The notes under the pieces were generated by a model, which was given only the letters and a program-made list of their open reading frames with translations, was not told where the DNA came from and did no database searches. From Massariosphaeria phaeospora (lineage: Eukaryota; Ascomycota; Dothideomycetes; Pleosporales), in NCBI GenBank assembly GCA_011032825.1, contig JAADJZ010000007.1, forward strand, positions 682,001 to 746,000: DNA of 64,000 nt. Direction: 5' to 3'. Both the position numbers and the translations under genes were made by a program. This document shows, one piece after another, positions 20,965 to 32,696 of this stretch (position 1 is the stretch's first letter; each line of letters opens with the position of its first letter).

Positions 20965-23329
20965 CTAGATCTCTTCCATGTCCCCGAAATCCAGCCAATC
21001 CAGCACCGTTTCCCCCTCCGTTCCTCCATCCCGCAGCCCACTAAACGAGTCGAACGTAAACGTAAATGCCGAAGAACTCATCAACGAGTTCGGAAACACC
21101 GCTGTCTGATCATCGGTATGGGCCGAGAGCAGATTGGAACCCGATCCATCATCCAATGCCAACCCCGGCGTTTCCATCCCCGGATGATGATCCGGGGCAG
21201 ACAAACAAGGTACTGGAGGCACCGGCGCCGAAGACGACACAGCCTGGCTTCCCAACCCAAGAGATGCGCGGTAGCGATCCACCAGGAGATCAGCCTTTGC
21301 AGCAAGGTCGCGCGCTACATCGGCGGCACTAACCGCGCTGGCAAAACTGCGCGACAGCCGCTCGAAGACCGTGATGGACGTGCTCAGCGCTCTGCGAGCA
21401 GTAGGTGTAGCTGGCCCAGCCGGGTAGGCGAGAATATATCCAATTAGCGAGAGCAGGGCATTCCACTGCCACTGGAACGTCTCGTTCCATTGGCACTGCG
21501 CGCCCAGTTCCTCGAGCACTTGGTCGATGATGCTGGTGATGGTGATGGCGTGGTTGACGCAGGACAGGGCGTGGCTCTCGACGACGGAGGGGCGGGTGCT
21601 TGTTGGGCGGGATGCGTGGAAGGTGATGAAGGGCCGGTATAGGTTCATGGAGAGGCTGTGGTAGAGCAGCTCGAGGAAGAGGGCTTGTCGGGGGAAATGG
21701 TTGCCGGCTGGGTGGTGGTCGAAGGCTTGGAAGTCGAGGGTGGAGCGGTCGGTGGTGAAGGGCTCGCCCATGCTTGTTCGCGGCGTCTTGAGCGCTTCGG
21801 GGACTTGCTGGAGCCATGTGTGGAGGTAGCTGGCTTTCGTCTTAAGGAACGCTGCGCACGCCTCTAAGCTCGCGCGGTCTTGAGATAGGTTTCTTTGGTC
21901 CGTTTTACCGAGGATTTCGCCGCATTTGTGGTAGAATGTAATGTAGATCCCACGTGTCGCCAGAATCAGCTTGATGAACTGGATGCTGAAGCTTGTCAGA
22001 TGCGGTTCTTGCCTGAGGTGTGTGACGTCGAGGTTCTGAGGCTCGTCGGGTAACCCGCAGTTGACCTGGGAAATGTTCACGGCCAGCGGCCGCCCAAGGT
22101 CCATGGCGAACTTCATTTCCAGAGTGTACATGGTCCACCACAGCCGTTTTCTGAACTGCCGGATCGCCGGAGGTAGATGTTCGGGAGGTTCGAGGTGGAG
22201 GCCAAGGATGATTCCTGTTCGAATGCCTATAGCCATTACGCTGTGGGCCATGTTCTGGAACGAGGCGTTGCAGAGCCACACTACCGAGAGCAGGTAACAT
22301 TGAAAGGTGGTAATTGACGGTCCTTCCAGTTCGTCGGTAAGAAAAGACTGACATCTGCGATAGAACCATCGGCCAGCAATGGTTGGATCGCCTAAATAGA
22401 TATGCTGGAGGTCGGGTCTAGCGGGAAATGAAGGTGTGGAAGTGGCGGCATACTGCATAGAAATTGCAAGAACGATATCAACTAAAGCTGATGGTTGGCG
22501 GATGGTTGCCGACGTCTCCCATAGAGACCTATGATGTGCCGCAAATTCAGCAGAATCGATGACGGGGTAGACACAGTGGTAAGAAGTCCAATACAGGCTG
22601 ACGAAATATTCCTCTTGAAGTCGAGTTAGACAGTATTCCGCCACTGGCTGTTCCAAGTTTAGGAGACTGTGCGCAAACCCCCTCTTGCCTGCATTAACTG
22701 GACTGGAGAAGCAACCACTAGCTGTCTGTAGCTGAATTTGTGAGTGACGCTGTTGTAGAGCGGTGTCGAGATACGCGGTCATCTGTGAGATGAAATAGAA
22801 AGACGACGATGAACCATAGCACTGTTCGTTGGATGACGCAGTTCTCGTGGAGACGACATCCCAGTTGTAATATTTTCGATTGCCACCATGCTGGTTCAAC
22901 GGATCCAGATTGGCTGGAAGGGACTGTGTCACTTTGGAGGGGTTATCATCTTCTGGCATATCAACCTGGGGTTCGGTCTGGCAAGTCCTAAGCTTCTCCT
23001 CTAGCTCTTTGACTCGCTCTTTCAATCGATCGATCTCCCTAGACAGGGTTAGTTGATTCTCAAAAGCAATGACTGACTTACTTGATGGCAAGGGGAAATG
23101 TTCGGACTTCATCCTTTCCCTGGTCGGCACTGCACTTGCGCCCTTGGGCTTTGCAGTTCCTGCATGGAAGACCGGCGTCGCATTTGATCCGATAAGTGCG
23201 GCAGTAGACACAAGCCCGTGCAACCTGCTGCCTCTTCGGTCGACGTGGGTTATTCGAAGTCGGGCCTGTTGAGTCGTGTCGTTCCGGAGTGGCCTCGGGC
23301 GTGGCTAGGAAACTTGCAAACATGATCAA
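20965..23329 (-). CDS. Zn2Cys6 fungal transcription factor
   Basis: Exon 1 is 23082-23329 and exon 2 is 20965-23038 (43-nt intron), giving 773 aa. Residues 40-66 form a canonical binuclear zinc cluster (C-x2-C-x6-C-x5-C-x2-C-x6-C; ACVYCRTYRIKCDAG), preceded by a basic PRRPKRQQ patch. A leucine-type coiled coil (EIDRLKERVKELEEKL) follows immediately after the splice junction, a usual dimerisation linker. The fungal-specific transcription factor domain covers roughly residues 180-500, with YWTSYHCVYPVID and LWWTMYTLEMKFAMDLGRP. The acidic C-terminus (LDWLDFGDMEEI) may be an activation region. The next gene upstream, in the same direction, is a zinc alcohol dehydrogenase; a regulator-target pair is possible but unproven. 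Confidence 0.93.
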
Positions 23330-23996
23330 TCACCGCGATTCTAGAAGCCGCCAATTATTGAAGCTATCAATGAAGGTAGGCTTCTTGACGAAAAATACGT
23401 CTTGATGATTCGGATCTCATCCAACACGTCCTCCTTTTTCCATGCAAATATCTGGACTGTTCTGATCTTCACTACTTACAGATTCCAAAACGGGACAGAC
23501 AGCGGATAAAAGGCCGAGTTCTAGCCGGCCTCTTGGTGGGTCGATGCAGTCTGTAGCGATAAATGCGGGGCTGCGGGTCTTCGATGAATACTGAAGTGTC
23601 AAAGCTAGAGATGTACAAACTCCCGTTCAGGCCATAGGGGGCTCAAGGGATCTGAACGTGTTACCACATAGCATACAAGAACGAATGAAGGTATCGAGAA
23701 CAAGATGGAGAACTTACTCTCTGTGACTCTATGTTATTTGCATTTATAGAAGTACGGTGATGGGTACTGCTCTTAAATCCGGGCCGATAGCCTCAAGTGG
23801 ATCTTGAACTATGCCTAATAGGGTCTAACCGCTACCACTAAACCTTGTCTCACTCACCGCAGTTTTCATGACCTTCCCCACCCTTTTAGAAATAGGACAA
23901 CCCCTCTAATCTGTCGGAGAGAATATACAGTCTGATTGAAATGTTTGAAGATAATCAGCTAGCTCATCATGGCACAATAATAGAACTGGAGTCTTT
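23330..23996. other. Intergenic between the regulator and alcohol dehydrogenase genes
   Basis: About 670 bp with no supported gene. It contains the regulator promoter and the ADH 3' UTR. A tRNA-like string on the minus strand (23795-23860) does not fold as a tRNA. Confidence 0.5.
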
Positions 23997-25152
23997 TCAT
24001 CCCGACACCTTCAGCACCAGCCGGCCCTTGAGATGAGGATCCATGTACATGTTCAACAGATCCGGCCCCTGTTCGAATGGAACCACCGTAACATGAGATT
24101 GGATGCCGTACTGAGCCACCGCATTCAGCATCCTCTGAGCCTCGGCCGGGCTTGCCACTAGAGACCCGACAATCGTAAGCTCTCCAAAGTGCAGGTCGAA
24201 AGCGCTGAATTTGAGTCCATCAGCCGGTACCCCTAGAGGAACGCATACGCCATGTGTCTTCAACAGCTTCAGGCTCCACCCGGCGACGGGAACGTTATCG
24301 GTGCAGACAACTACTCCAGGCAGTCCGCCTTCACCCGCCCATTCCTTGATCTTAGTAGCAGCTTCTGGATCATTCGAGTCGATGACAAGGTCGGCCTTGT
24401 GTTTGAATTCCGTGGCGAGCTCTCGGCCTTCAGGGCGGCTGTCGATTGCAACTACAGGATGGCCCAGTGCCTTGGCGAATTGCACGCCCAAACTTCCTAG
24501 GCCGCCGATGCCGATGAAACCAACAGGTGCGCCGGGCGGGACTTTTGCGGACTTTATAGCACCCCAGACAGTAGACTATAGAGACGACTATCAGCAAGAT
24601 CGTCCTGTAAAAAACGACGGTTTGACTTACACCAGCACACATAAGAGGAGCGCCTTGCTCGAACGGAATTGCATCAGGAAGCGAACAAAGGGTATCCGCG
24701 TCACCGACCATGTATTCCGCCATGCCTCCATCGCTGTTCACGCCAGCCATGCCAATGTTCTCGCAGAAGCGGACATCATTCACTGTCTTGCATTTCATGC
24801 AACTCCCACATTGGTGTCGGAAGAGCAGGACCCCGACTCTTTGGCCGACATTCCACTTTGCTGAGGCTTTTAACCCGACTGCTACTATGGTGCCAACAGG
24901 CTCATGGGATGGGACGAGTGGAGTTTTCGACTGAAAGACTCCCTCCCACACCTGGTAATCCGTATGGCAGTAGCCTGCTGCCGCGACTTTGATCAAGACA
25001 TCATTGTCCCCTATTTTTGGGACGGGAATTTCGTTGATTTGGAGTTCCTGTTTCAACTACATCACTTTGTTAACGTTGTTCGTAGTTGCATGCAATTATC
25101 TTACCTCGACTATTTGAAGCGCTCTCATGCTCTCAGGTATCTCAGACACCAT
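23997..25152 (-). CDS. Zinc-dependent alcohol dehydrogenase (MDR family, Adh1-like)
   Basis: Three exons, 25105-25152, 24631-25056 and 23997-24575 (48- and 55-nt introns), give 350 aa, the usual length. The 16-codon first exon (MVSEIPESMRALQIVE) is required to supply an ATG. Catalytic zinc ligands lie in the CHTDYQVW and PSHEPVG segments, structural zinc cysteines in CGSCMKCKTVNDVRFC, and the NAD(P) Rossmann motif is GIGGLGSLGVQFAKALG. It oxidises alcohols or reduces aldehydes in the cytosol. The substrate range is not deducible. It may form a small functional group with the neighbouring Zn2Cys6 regulator, EthD-like and GFA genes (inference). Confidence 0.93.
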
Positions 25153-25986
25153 GATTGTAGGAGTAGAAGGTGTTTGATAGTAAGAGGGGGTGGTGTTGAG
25201 AGTGGTGGAGTTAGGATCAGTGGTTAAGGGTTGTTCCACCGTTTGCTTTCGTAATTGCGGATGACGTGGTTTCCGCTTCTTCGCTTATGGTTGGGTGGCA
25301 GGTGGTACTGAGGTCTCCTGCCTCCTGGGTCTGTTTGTGCGACAGCAGCCGGCGGAGTGTCGACGATGACCTATGCGGTCGACTTGGTTGGCGATGTATG
25401 GTGCTCTTGAGCGTTTTGGTGCCAAAAAGTTGCTATATTGAATGTAGTGTTCAAAGTTAGTAGCAGGATAATGAGAAAGATCAGAACACAGATTCGGGGC
25501 ACTACCCACCTTCTTTAGTACTGCTTCCCAACAAGGGAGCCAATATTACATAGGCCCTAACCTCTAAGTAGATTCGGAGTTATGCATACATCAGGGGGAG
25601 TTCACCCAATGAGGCTTTGTTAGGGCCTTGTTCGTATCCCTAGTTCCCATCTTAGTATCACTTGCATTCTTTCTGAGCTAGTAGACGTGCCATTGCTCCC
25701 GAAAGCTTTGGTGTGGCAAGTCGCGTTTCGATGGAGAACCGGAGTGAGATGACTAATCGCGCCTGCATAGGTTCGCTCCAGTGATGGCTAACTGAGACAC
25801 GAAGTCAACAACAATCCAACATAAAAGGAATATTTATTGCTACCAGGTCAATTGTATCACGTATATAGTTCGCTCATCGCCACATCCCTTCTAGCGAGCC
25901 TACTCGACGCAAATTTCCCCCAGACAAATTCCACTACTCGAGCAGGGCATCCAAATTTCCCGTACCATTGAATATACATCCCAAAA
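25153..25986. promoter_or_regulatory. Divergent promoter region ADH / EthD-like
   Basis: About 830 bp between divergent start codons without a supported gene. Short open frames at 25266-25509 on both strands show no domain. Confidence 0.5.
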
Positions 25987-26313
25987 ATGGCCACTCCACC
26001 TGGCCTTATCGTTACCGTTCTCTACCCACGCAGCTCCGACCTCAAGTTCAACCTGAATTACTACCTGTCCCACCACATCCCGCTCGCAACGAAGATATGG
26101 ACACCACACGGCCTACTTGGCGTCACGGTTGGCGAGACACTGGCTGAATCCACCGAGTTCGCATATACTATTACTACTCAGTGGAAGGATTTGGAGGCTT
26201 GGGAGGCTGCGCAGAGAGATCAGACTGGGTTGAAGGAACTCATGAGCGATGTACCGAAATTCACTAACGCGGAACCGATTTTTGTAGTGGCGAAGGTTGT
26301 CTCTAAGGAATAG
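25987..26313 (+). CDS. EthD-like small protein (dimeric alpha/beta barrel)
   Basis: A single exon of 108 aa. It fits the EthD family (ferredoxin-like dimeric alpha/beta barrel): a first strand LIVTVLYPRSSD, then FNLNYYLSHHIPLATKIW with the conserved YYxxHHxPL-type histidines, and VPKFTNAEPIFVVAKVV at the end. Such proteins occur in catabolic operons and in fungal secondary-metabolite clusters, where some relatives act as cyclases or aldehyde-handling enzymes. The exact role here is unknown. It converges with the GFA gene 108 bp downstream. Confidence 0.85.
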   Translation: MATPPGLIVTVLYPRSSDLKFNLNYYLSHHIPLATKIWTPHGLLGVTVGETLAESTEFAYTITTQWKDLEAWEAAQRDQTGLKELMSDVPKFTNAEPIFVVAKVVSKE

Positions 26314-26420
26314 AGGGCATGGTTTTGGAAGAAGCACGAGCTGATTGAGATTTGGATTGTTAACTGGCAAGATTTCATCATACAATCGGCGTTGGATTTT
26401 ACGTGTTGTGCTCGCAATTC

Positions 26421-26927
26421 TCAAGCGTGTCCCTTATCTCCTAGCTTCTTAAACTCCACCCATGATGCCTTCTGTTCCGTGAAAAACTGCTGTGCAGCCG
26501 GCTCCGGTATATGATCAAACAGCCCACTCTTGACAATGACCTTTGAGCTATCACCCGCTCCTATTGTCAAAACTGGACTATTCGCGCAGTTAGCATGCCT
26601 ATCCTAAACAGTGCTTCGTGACTATATTTACCAGCCACAGGTACCGCAGAACTGTCGTGTGATTGTATTTCCGCTCTTCGTGCCGCTATCTCTGTAGCTT
26701 TTCAGTTGTCCTTTGGGATCCAGGAGCTCGATGTCAGCTCTGTCCATGAAGTAGTTTGCCCCGAAAGCGCTAGAACCGGATCGCCGACAGTTGGAGCTGC
26801 ATCAATGAGTATATTGTAGGTTGTCGGATCGATGATGTACGAACCAATAGCATAGATAGGTCTGCTCTGGTAGTGTGGGCATTTTTACCGTGATGGCTTT
26901 ACAGTTGCAATGACCTTCGGCCGTCAT
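26421..26927 (-). CDS. GFA-family (glutathione-dependent formaldehyde-activating-like / CENP-V) zinc protein
   Basis: Three short exons, 26845-26927, 26632-26796 and 26421-26577 (introns of 48 and 54 nt, donors GTTCGT and GTAAAT), give 134 aa. No exon exceeds 60 codons, so the gene is easily missed. The joins restore the GFA zinc-binding pattern: HCNCKAITV near the N-terminus, LCYCSNCRRSGS across junction 1 and FCGTCGCPV across junction 2, followed by GLFDHIPEPAAQQFF and KASWVEF. Frame is kept through all three exons. Family members bind zinc and often act on S-hydroxymethyl-glutathione or other small aldehydes, though most are uncharacterised. The GTTCGT donor is non-standard, so the first junction is the least certain part. 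Confidence 0.82.
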
Positions 26928-27627
26928 CTTGGGATTGTTTTGTTTGCTCAAATCTGTATGGTGAATATGGGTAAAGGGGTGTTATAGTGAAAAGAAAATC
27001 GTATACTTCCGTGGCAAACGCCTAAGATGACGTCTACATGATCAACGGTGCTTTTCCGTAACGAAGTCCATGGATGGCTTTGCGAACACCTCGGCAGTAC
27101 TTAGTGACAAGTACTTTAGGAGATCGCCTCCTACCCCAAACGACTAAGGCCTTCTCCAACTCCACTTCTCCTTCCGGCATAGTGAAAAAAACGTCTTAGT
27201 GGAGCATCATGCAGTCGGTACGTCCGAGCAGAGTGGACATAACGTGATATCTCCGGTACAGCGCTTTCCAGCTCAGAAGATACTGCGAGATGTTTGAAGA
27301 GGTAGAAAGAACGACAATCGTCAAGATGGAGAAGAAGCGGGCGAAAAAAGGCCTTACCTAATAGGGTTAGTCTAGCGGGGTTATTTACTTATCGAGCTTC
27401 GAGCTTTATCAACTCGCGATCGCGATGACAACAACATAATAACACGCACCTTCGGACACCTACTACCAACTGGGAGACTCCACACGCGACGGTGGTTGGC
27501 CCATAGTGCTACAGCTACACCTCCCAGCTTTACGCAGAACTATATTCACGTAACTCTTCTGCCCACCACCTAGCAATAGCTTCAAAGCACTAGACGGAAG
27601 CTTTTCGCTCCGAAGACCTCCTCCATC
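26928..27627. other. Intergenic, no gene seen
   Basis: About 700 bp between divergent start codons. I find no open frame with coding character. It must hold the promoters of the GFA gene and of the 164-aa gene. Confidence 0.5.
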
Positions 27628-28177
27628 ATGGTAAACCACTCCTGCACTATCTCCAGGCCTTCCATTCTAACCCACGCGCAACCAGACGCGCGACTCCACG
27701 GCCACATACCTCCACATGCACCACTCGCACCACGCCGACCTCTTGGAATCCTTCACGCACCCGACCTCGTCCCAGCTCGCGCCCGAAGAAATCTACATCC
27801 CGCCGCACCTGCAGCCGCCCAACCCCGAGGACGAAGACGACGTGGTGCCCGACCAGCACGCAGCCTTCGGCATCCAGCGCGCAACGCACAACAACAAGGA
27901 AGTTACGTGGCGGGACCTGGGTCTTGAGGAACTTGCGCGAAGGGCGCCGGGCGAGGGCATGGGCCAGGTCGGGAGTGGAGGAGGTGGCTTGTCGGGCATG
28001 GGACCTGGAGGAGGGCATGCGGGCACGAGGGGGGCGACGCAGTCGAGGAGGGACGAGCCTGTTAGGTTGGCATTGAGGAGGAGGCCTGGGGCGACAGGCG
28101 CGAGTTCTGGGTTGACGAATGGAGGTGGTGAGATACCGGCCGCTGGAGGTCGAGCAGGGATTGGGTTGCCTAGATGA
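27628..28177 (+). CDS. Uncharacterised 164-aa protein with intron directly after the start codon
   Basis: Proposed exons are 27628-27630 (ATG only) and 27686-28177. The 55-nt intron begins GTAAAC, has a perfect TTCTAAC branch site and ends CCAG. The protein then starts MTRDSTATYLHMHHSHHADLL and continues through an acidic EEIYIPPHLQPPNPEDEDD segment, a KEVTWRDLGLEELARR helix-like segment and a Gly/Arg-rich tail. I do not recognise a family. The first 90 residues look conserved-type (ordered and mixed in composition), while the tail is low complexity. If the intron is not used, translation could start at the ATG at 27716 and give 153 aa in the same frame. Confidence 0.6.
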
Positions 28178-28679
28178 GAGGGTGAAGTGTAAGGCGACTC
28201 AGGTTCCGACGGAAGGAATTCGAACTACAATCCTCGAACTGAATGGAAGACGATGGTCTTGAAGCATGGCAGATTGGACCCCTCCTGGAGTACCCTAGTT
28301 GGTGTTGTCAACTCAAGGGAGAAAGGTATGAAGAATGAAAAGAAACAAGCACATTTGGGAGATTGCTAAGCATTATCACAGCTACAGTTTCTTTCTAGGG
28401 GCTACTATGCTTCCTCTGAATTAATGTATACATTCAAAGAGTCGGGACTGGCGACGTGCAGTTGGCGCACGGCTCTACCTAAGCTCTAAAATCAAGCTCT
28501 CGAATGCTCGCTGAAGCTTTTTCTGGTTACAATACACCCCTCATGAGACAGAGTTTGAAATATGCCGAGAGGCGATGAATTGGAAACGTGCCATTATCTA
28601 TAACTGGCAAGTAGAGCTCCAGGTCAATTGAATAGGTCTAGATAGTCGTATTTGCCGACTACCGTATGGTTCAGGAAAA
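28178..28679. other. Convergent intergenic region, no gene seen
   Basis: About 500 bp between two converging stop codons. No supported coding frame. It probably holds 3' UTRs. Confidence 0.45.
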
Positions 28680-30739
28680 TCAAACTTCAGAGTTCCACTC
28701 TGGCCTGCCATGACGCCACTCGTCGAACGGTACTGTACCAGGCATCTCCCTGCCATCCTTGAGCACGAGCCGTGGGAATGATTTATCAGCCCAGACATAT
28801 CGTCCCTTGTTCTTCTCGACGAGCTCGTCGTTGACCAAAACCAAAGCACCCGAATGCCAACCCGCAGCGCTTATTCCGAGCGCAAAGTACGATCCCAGGC
28901 CATCTTCGCCCTGGTCCTGGTCCCAATTGCCTTCTTGCTCAATCCATTCGCTGACTTCTCCCTGTACATTTACGTCCATGCTAATTAGACGCAGACGTTC
29001 TTTTGCTTCGTCCAGATCCTTGCATCCGTTCGCTAAGAATGATATCCAATCCTTCTTCTCCTGTTCGAACCAGACCTGGCGACCGTGCGTATATGCATGT
29101 GGGAGCAACTTGGCTTCACGGGGCCACCCACGGATGTAAGTGATCCCTCTAAGTTGGCCTTCTATCTCCCTATCGCCGCCAAGCCCTAGCGCTCCACAAC
29201 ATTGAAGCTCGGTGCCATATGACGTGATTTTACCGGTGGAGTGTAGAGCGAGAAAGTGGAAGTCCGCGAAAGCAACTGAAATCACACCGTTGTGTTGAAG
29301 CGCAGGTATCCTCTTGAGCCCCTCGATGTCAGTCTGTTCGGTGTCTGAATGTCGCGCATCCCAGCAAAGATCGAGGTATTCCTGTTCAGTCGTGATAACC
29401 TCCCCATTCTTGAACACAGCAAAGCGGCGGAAAGAACCTTGAACATCTAGGGGTGTCTTGTTGTTATTGCGAAGAGCGCGGAGCTCGAGAATCTCATCAA
29501 CCTTGTTCTTTTCACCGAGCTTCGCACAGAAGACTTTGCCTATGTCGGTCACAAACACTACAAAGTGTTCGAGGACGATGTAGTTCAGCACAGCACCGAC
29601 TTCCTCAGCTAAGAGATTGCTTTCTTCCGACTCCCGAGAGGCACCTTTCACGCGCTGATAACCGGTCTTAGGCACTTCAGCAGTATCCAGAACAAGCATC
29701 GTGTCAACTGTTTCGCTGGGGTCTCCTGAACGATGAACAGGATCCCACAAAACGATGCCAGTGCCATAGATATAAGCTGAGCTGCAGCTCCAGCCAGCAA
29801 TGACATGCTTGACGTGTCCATAAAGAGAGGGTGCCCTGGTCTCAGGTTCGAGATGCAACGCTTCTTTGAGGTCTATGTTGATGAACTTGATTTGGAGCGC
29901 GGGCTTTTGCACATCGTACCATGACCAGATCTTCCCACTGTCAGACAGACCTAGTATATGTGACCGCCCGGATGAGAATTGACGTATAGCTGTTTCCGGT
30001 GCTAGCGAGTAGGGATAACCAACAGGGTTGGGGAAGCGCAAGGGCTGAGGGCCGTCGTCGGAGTTTGAGTCGTGAATAATGCGCATGCCGTCCAGAACAC
30101 CAGCTGTGTAGAGGGCCCCTCTAGAGGTCAGAAGTGTGGTAGACCACCCACTGTCATTGTTTAGCTTTCTGGCGCTTCCCAATTAGACAAGGGCCTAGTA
30201 AGTGCTCACCCGCATTGCATGTCCGCAATGACACCCAACTCTCTCGTTCGTTCCATTTCCGCGGGAAACGAGCAATGATCCCTCCGCCGTATTGGGCCCC
30301 TTATGCCAGTCGCCACATGCTTGTGTCCTAGTCGATAGTGTTCGTTGTTGCCCCAAGTGAAGACGCGACTCTGGGTGAGCATCCGTCGGTAGAGGTTGTG
30401 CCAGCGCATGCCATCATACTGGATGACAGGCTGATTGGGGACGCGGAAGACGCTTTGGGCGGCATAGCTCCAGTACGCAGGATCGAGACGGATGGACGGC
30501 TGCTGGAAAGCCTTGCATGTGCTGCAGAAGGCGAGGAAGCTCTTTGCGTCCAGGTAAGGGAAGATGAGGACGAGGACATCGAGGGGCAGGTCTGTGATCG
30601 AGGATATCTTGTCAGCCATTCTGGAGCCTGGAGGCAACGACGTAGAAGAGAGGCTGGGGTTACGGAAGAGTAGAGTCGGATTGTGTATAGAGACAGGGAC
30701 TGGAGCAAGAAGAGGATTGAGGCTTGCGCGCTGCGACAT
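28680..30739 (-). CDS. F-box protein with RCC1-like repeats (Saf1/Pof9-like)
   Basis: Exon 1 is 30210-30739 and exon 2 is 28680-30168 (41-nt intron), giving 672 aa. Residues about 45-90 form an F-box (ITDLPLDVLVLIFPYLDAKSFLAFCSTCKAF), which would dock on Skp1 of an SCF ubiquitin ligase. The rest consists of RCC1-type blades: VFTWGNNEHYRLGH, DSGWSTTLLTSRGALYTAG, SSGRSHILGLSDSGKIWSW and HFLALHSTGKITSYG with GALGLGG. The arrangement matches yeast Saf1, which targets vacuolar/lysosomal hydrolase precursors, but substrates here are unknown. The acceptor is ambiguous among three closely spaced AGs; CGCCAG was chosen because it keeps frame and gives an intron above 40 nt. A start at the internal MADKISSITDL is an alternative. 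Confidence 0.85.
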
Positions 30740-31096
30740 TCACCAACTGCCAACTGCAGGTGCGATGACGCAAGAACCAGCGGGGCCTTTTGAGGCTAGT
30801 GGATGGAGCTAGCACAGAAACAGCCTAGGCTACTGTGACTCAAGCTCCACCGAGCCACCGAGGCACCTGCACGGCTTCAATATCAATTTCTCACGGGTGA
30901 TCACCGATACAACAAACTACAAATCACATTCTGATCCTAAACCACCCTACACTGTCGTCAGCATCCTTAGTGCTTCGGGACTCAGAGACGGCTTTCAAGT
31001 AAAAAACACGAATCTTCTGCACTAGGCCACCTTTGAGTCATCTGGAATTTCGTCCTCGTCTGAAGCCTAAGCAACTAGACACTACACACCAAAGTC
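30740..31096. promoter_or_regulatory. Divergent promoter region F-box/RCC1 / eIF2B delta
   Basis: About 357 bp between divergent start codons. No coding signal. Confidence 0.5.
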
Positions 31097-32696
31097 ATGA
31101 GTGAACCCTCAGCAACAGACCCGGTACCACCGTCAACAGCACCACCAGAAGCAGCAAGTAAAACTTTACAGCAGGTGAAAGACAACGCCAAAAACACAAA
31201 GCCTGTAGAGGATGGCCCAAAGAAATTGTCAGCAGCTGAATTAAAGAAGCAAGCAAAGGCCGAGAAACAAGCGCGGAGAGCAGAAGCAAAATCAACCGTG
31301 GAAACTGCAACTCAACCAAAGGGAACGTCCAAGGAAGGTCAAAAGCAACAGAAAGAGACCAAGCAAACACCGAAGGATGATAAATCGAGACCGCTGCCAG
31401 TGCGTAGACGGGTATCACAATCCAACGTGCCATTACCGAAAGAAATGAAAAGGGAGGCGAAGAAGGACCCCAAACAGATTGGACTTTTCTTCGGGCATTT
31501 ATTTAGTCAACCGCGTCAGCACTCTATGGTGGGCGCAAGCAAGGATGTGCACCCAGCAATACTCGCTCTTGGTCTCCAATATAGCAGCTATACGATATGT
31601 GGAAGCACCGCTCGTATGGTTGCAATGCTTCTGGCCTTCAAAGCTGTCATCGGATCCTACCATACTCCAGTAGGGACAAGTTTAGCCCGCCACCTTACCA
31701 GCCATCACCTGAGCCCACAGATCGACTACCTGCGTAGCTGTCGGCCGATCAGCATCAGTATGGGGAACGCAATCCGGTGGCTTAAAGACAGTGAGTACAA
31801 CCCTCCAATACATTGACCGTGCTCGTTGCATCTTGGAAATAGTGTACTCAATCTTTCATTGTACATAATACTTACTTATTATAGTTATTATCAAGATCGA
31901 TCCCTCAACATCTGAAGCGGCAGCAAAGCGGGATTTGCTTGATGAGATTGACTTATTCATCCGCGAGCGTGTTACTGCAGCCGACAAGCTCATCCAAGAC
32001 TGCGCGAAGGACAAGATTGAGTCTGGAGATGTTGTCCTCACCTACGCGTCTTCATCCATCGTCGAGCAGACCATTCTGGACGCCCATAAGAAGGGTACCT
32101 CGTTCTCCGTCATCATCGTCGATTCGAAACCACTCTTCGAAGGCAAACAGCTTGCTCGAAAACTAGTCGACCAAGGCCTCAAAGTCAGATATTATCTCAT
32201 AACGGGCGCTTCACATGCCGTCAAAGAAGCGACCAAAGTGTTTCTGGGCGCTCACGCGATGCTGTCAAACGGCCGCCTCTATTCCCGCGTGGGCACTGCT
32301 TTGGTTTCTATGCTTGCACATACACAGTCGGTTCCGGTGATCGTGCTTTGCGAGTCGGTCAAGTTCACCGACCGAGTAGCTCTCGACTCCATCGTGGGAA
32401 ACGAAGTTGCCCCGGCTGATGAGATCCTCTCTGAAGCTGAACGTGCAGCCCTTTTACCGCTCATGCCTCTCGTACCGAAATCATCACAGAAAGGCGACCC
32501 TAAGACAGATGGGGAAGAAGGCAAGAGCGACACTGCGGACGTGCTGAAATGGATCGAAGGCTCAGAGAATCTACACCATCTGCAGGTACTCTACGACGTC
32601 ACCCCGGCCGCATATATCAACATGGTCATTACCGAATATGGAAGTCTACCGCCGAGCTCAGTTCCCGTTGTTCACCGTTTAAGCACGAATACCTGA
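31097..32696 (+). CDS. GCD2: Translation initiation factor eIF2B subunit delta (Gcd2)
   Basis: Exons 31097-31790 and 31885-32696 (94-nt intron) give 501 aa. The N-terminal 130 residues are Lys/Ala/Glu-rich and disordered, as in other Gcd2 proteins. The regulatory eIF2B alpha/beta/delta domain follows: HPAILALGLQYSS, GSTARMVAMLLAFK, GNAIRWLKDIII across the junction, DVVLTYASSSIVEQTI, LARKLVDQGLKVRYYLIT and NEVAPADEI. The product belongs to the cytosolic GDP-GTP exchange factor for eIF2 and takes part in sensing phosphorylated eIF2 alpha during amino-acid starvation. Confidence 0.95.

Noticed and set aside
23795..23860. tRNA-like string on the minus strand (TTTAGTGGTAGCGG followed by AGTTCAAGATCC)
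   Set aside because: The A-box- and B-box-like words are too close together, no acceptor or T stem pairs, and no anticodon arm forms. At most a tRNA-derived remnant; not supported as an RNA gene.
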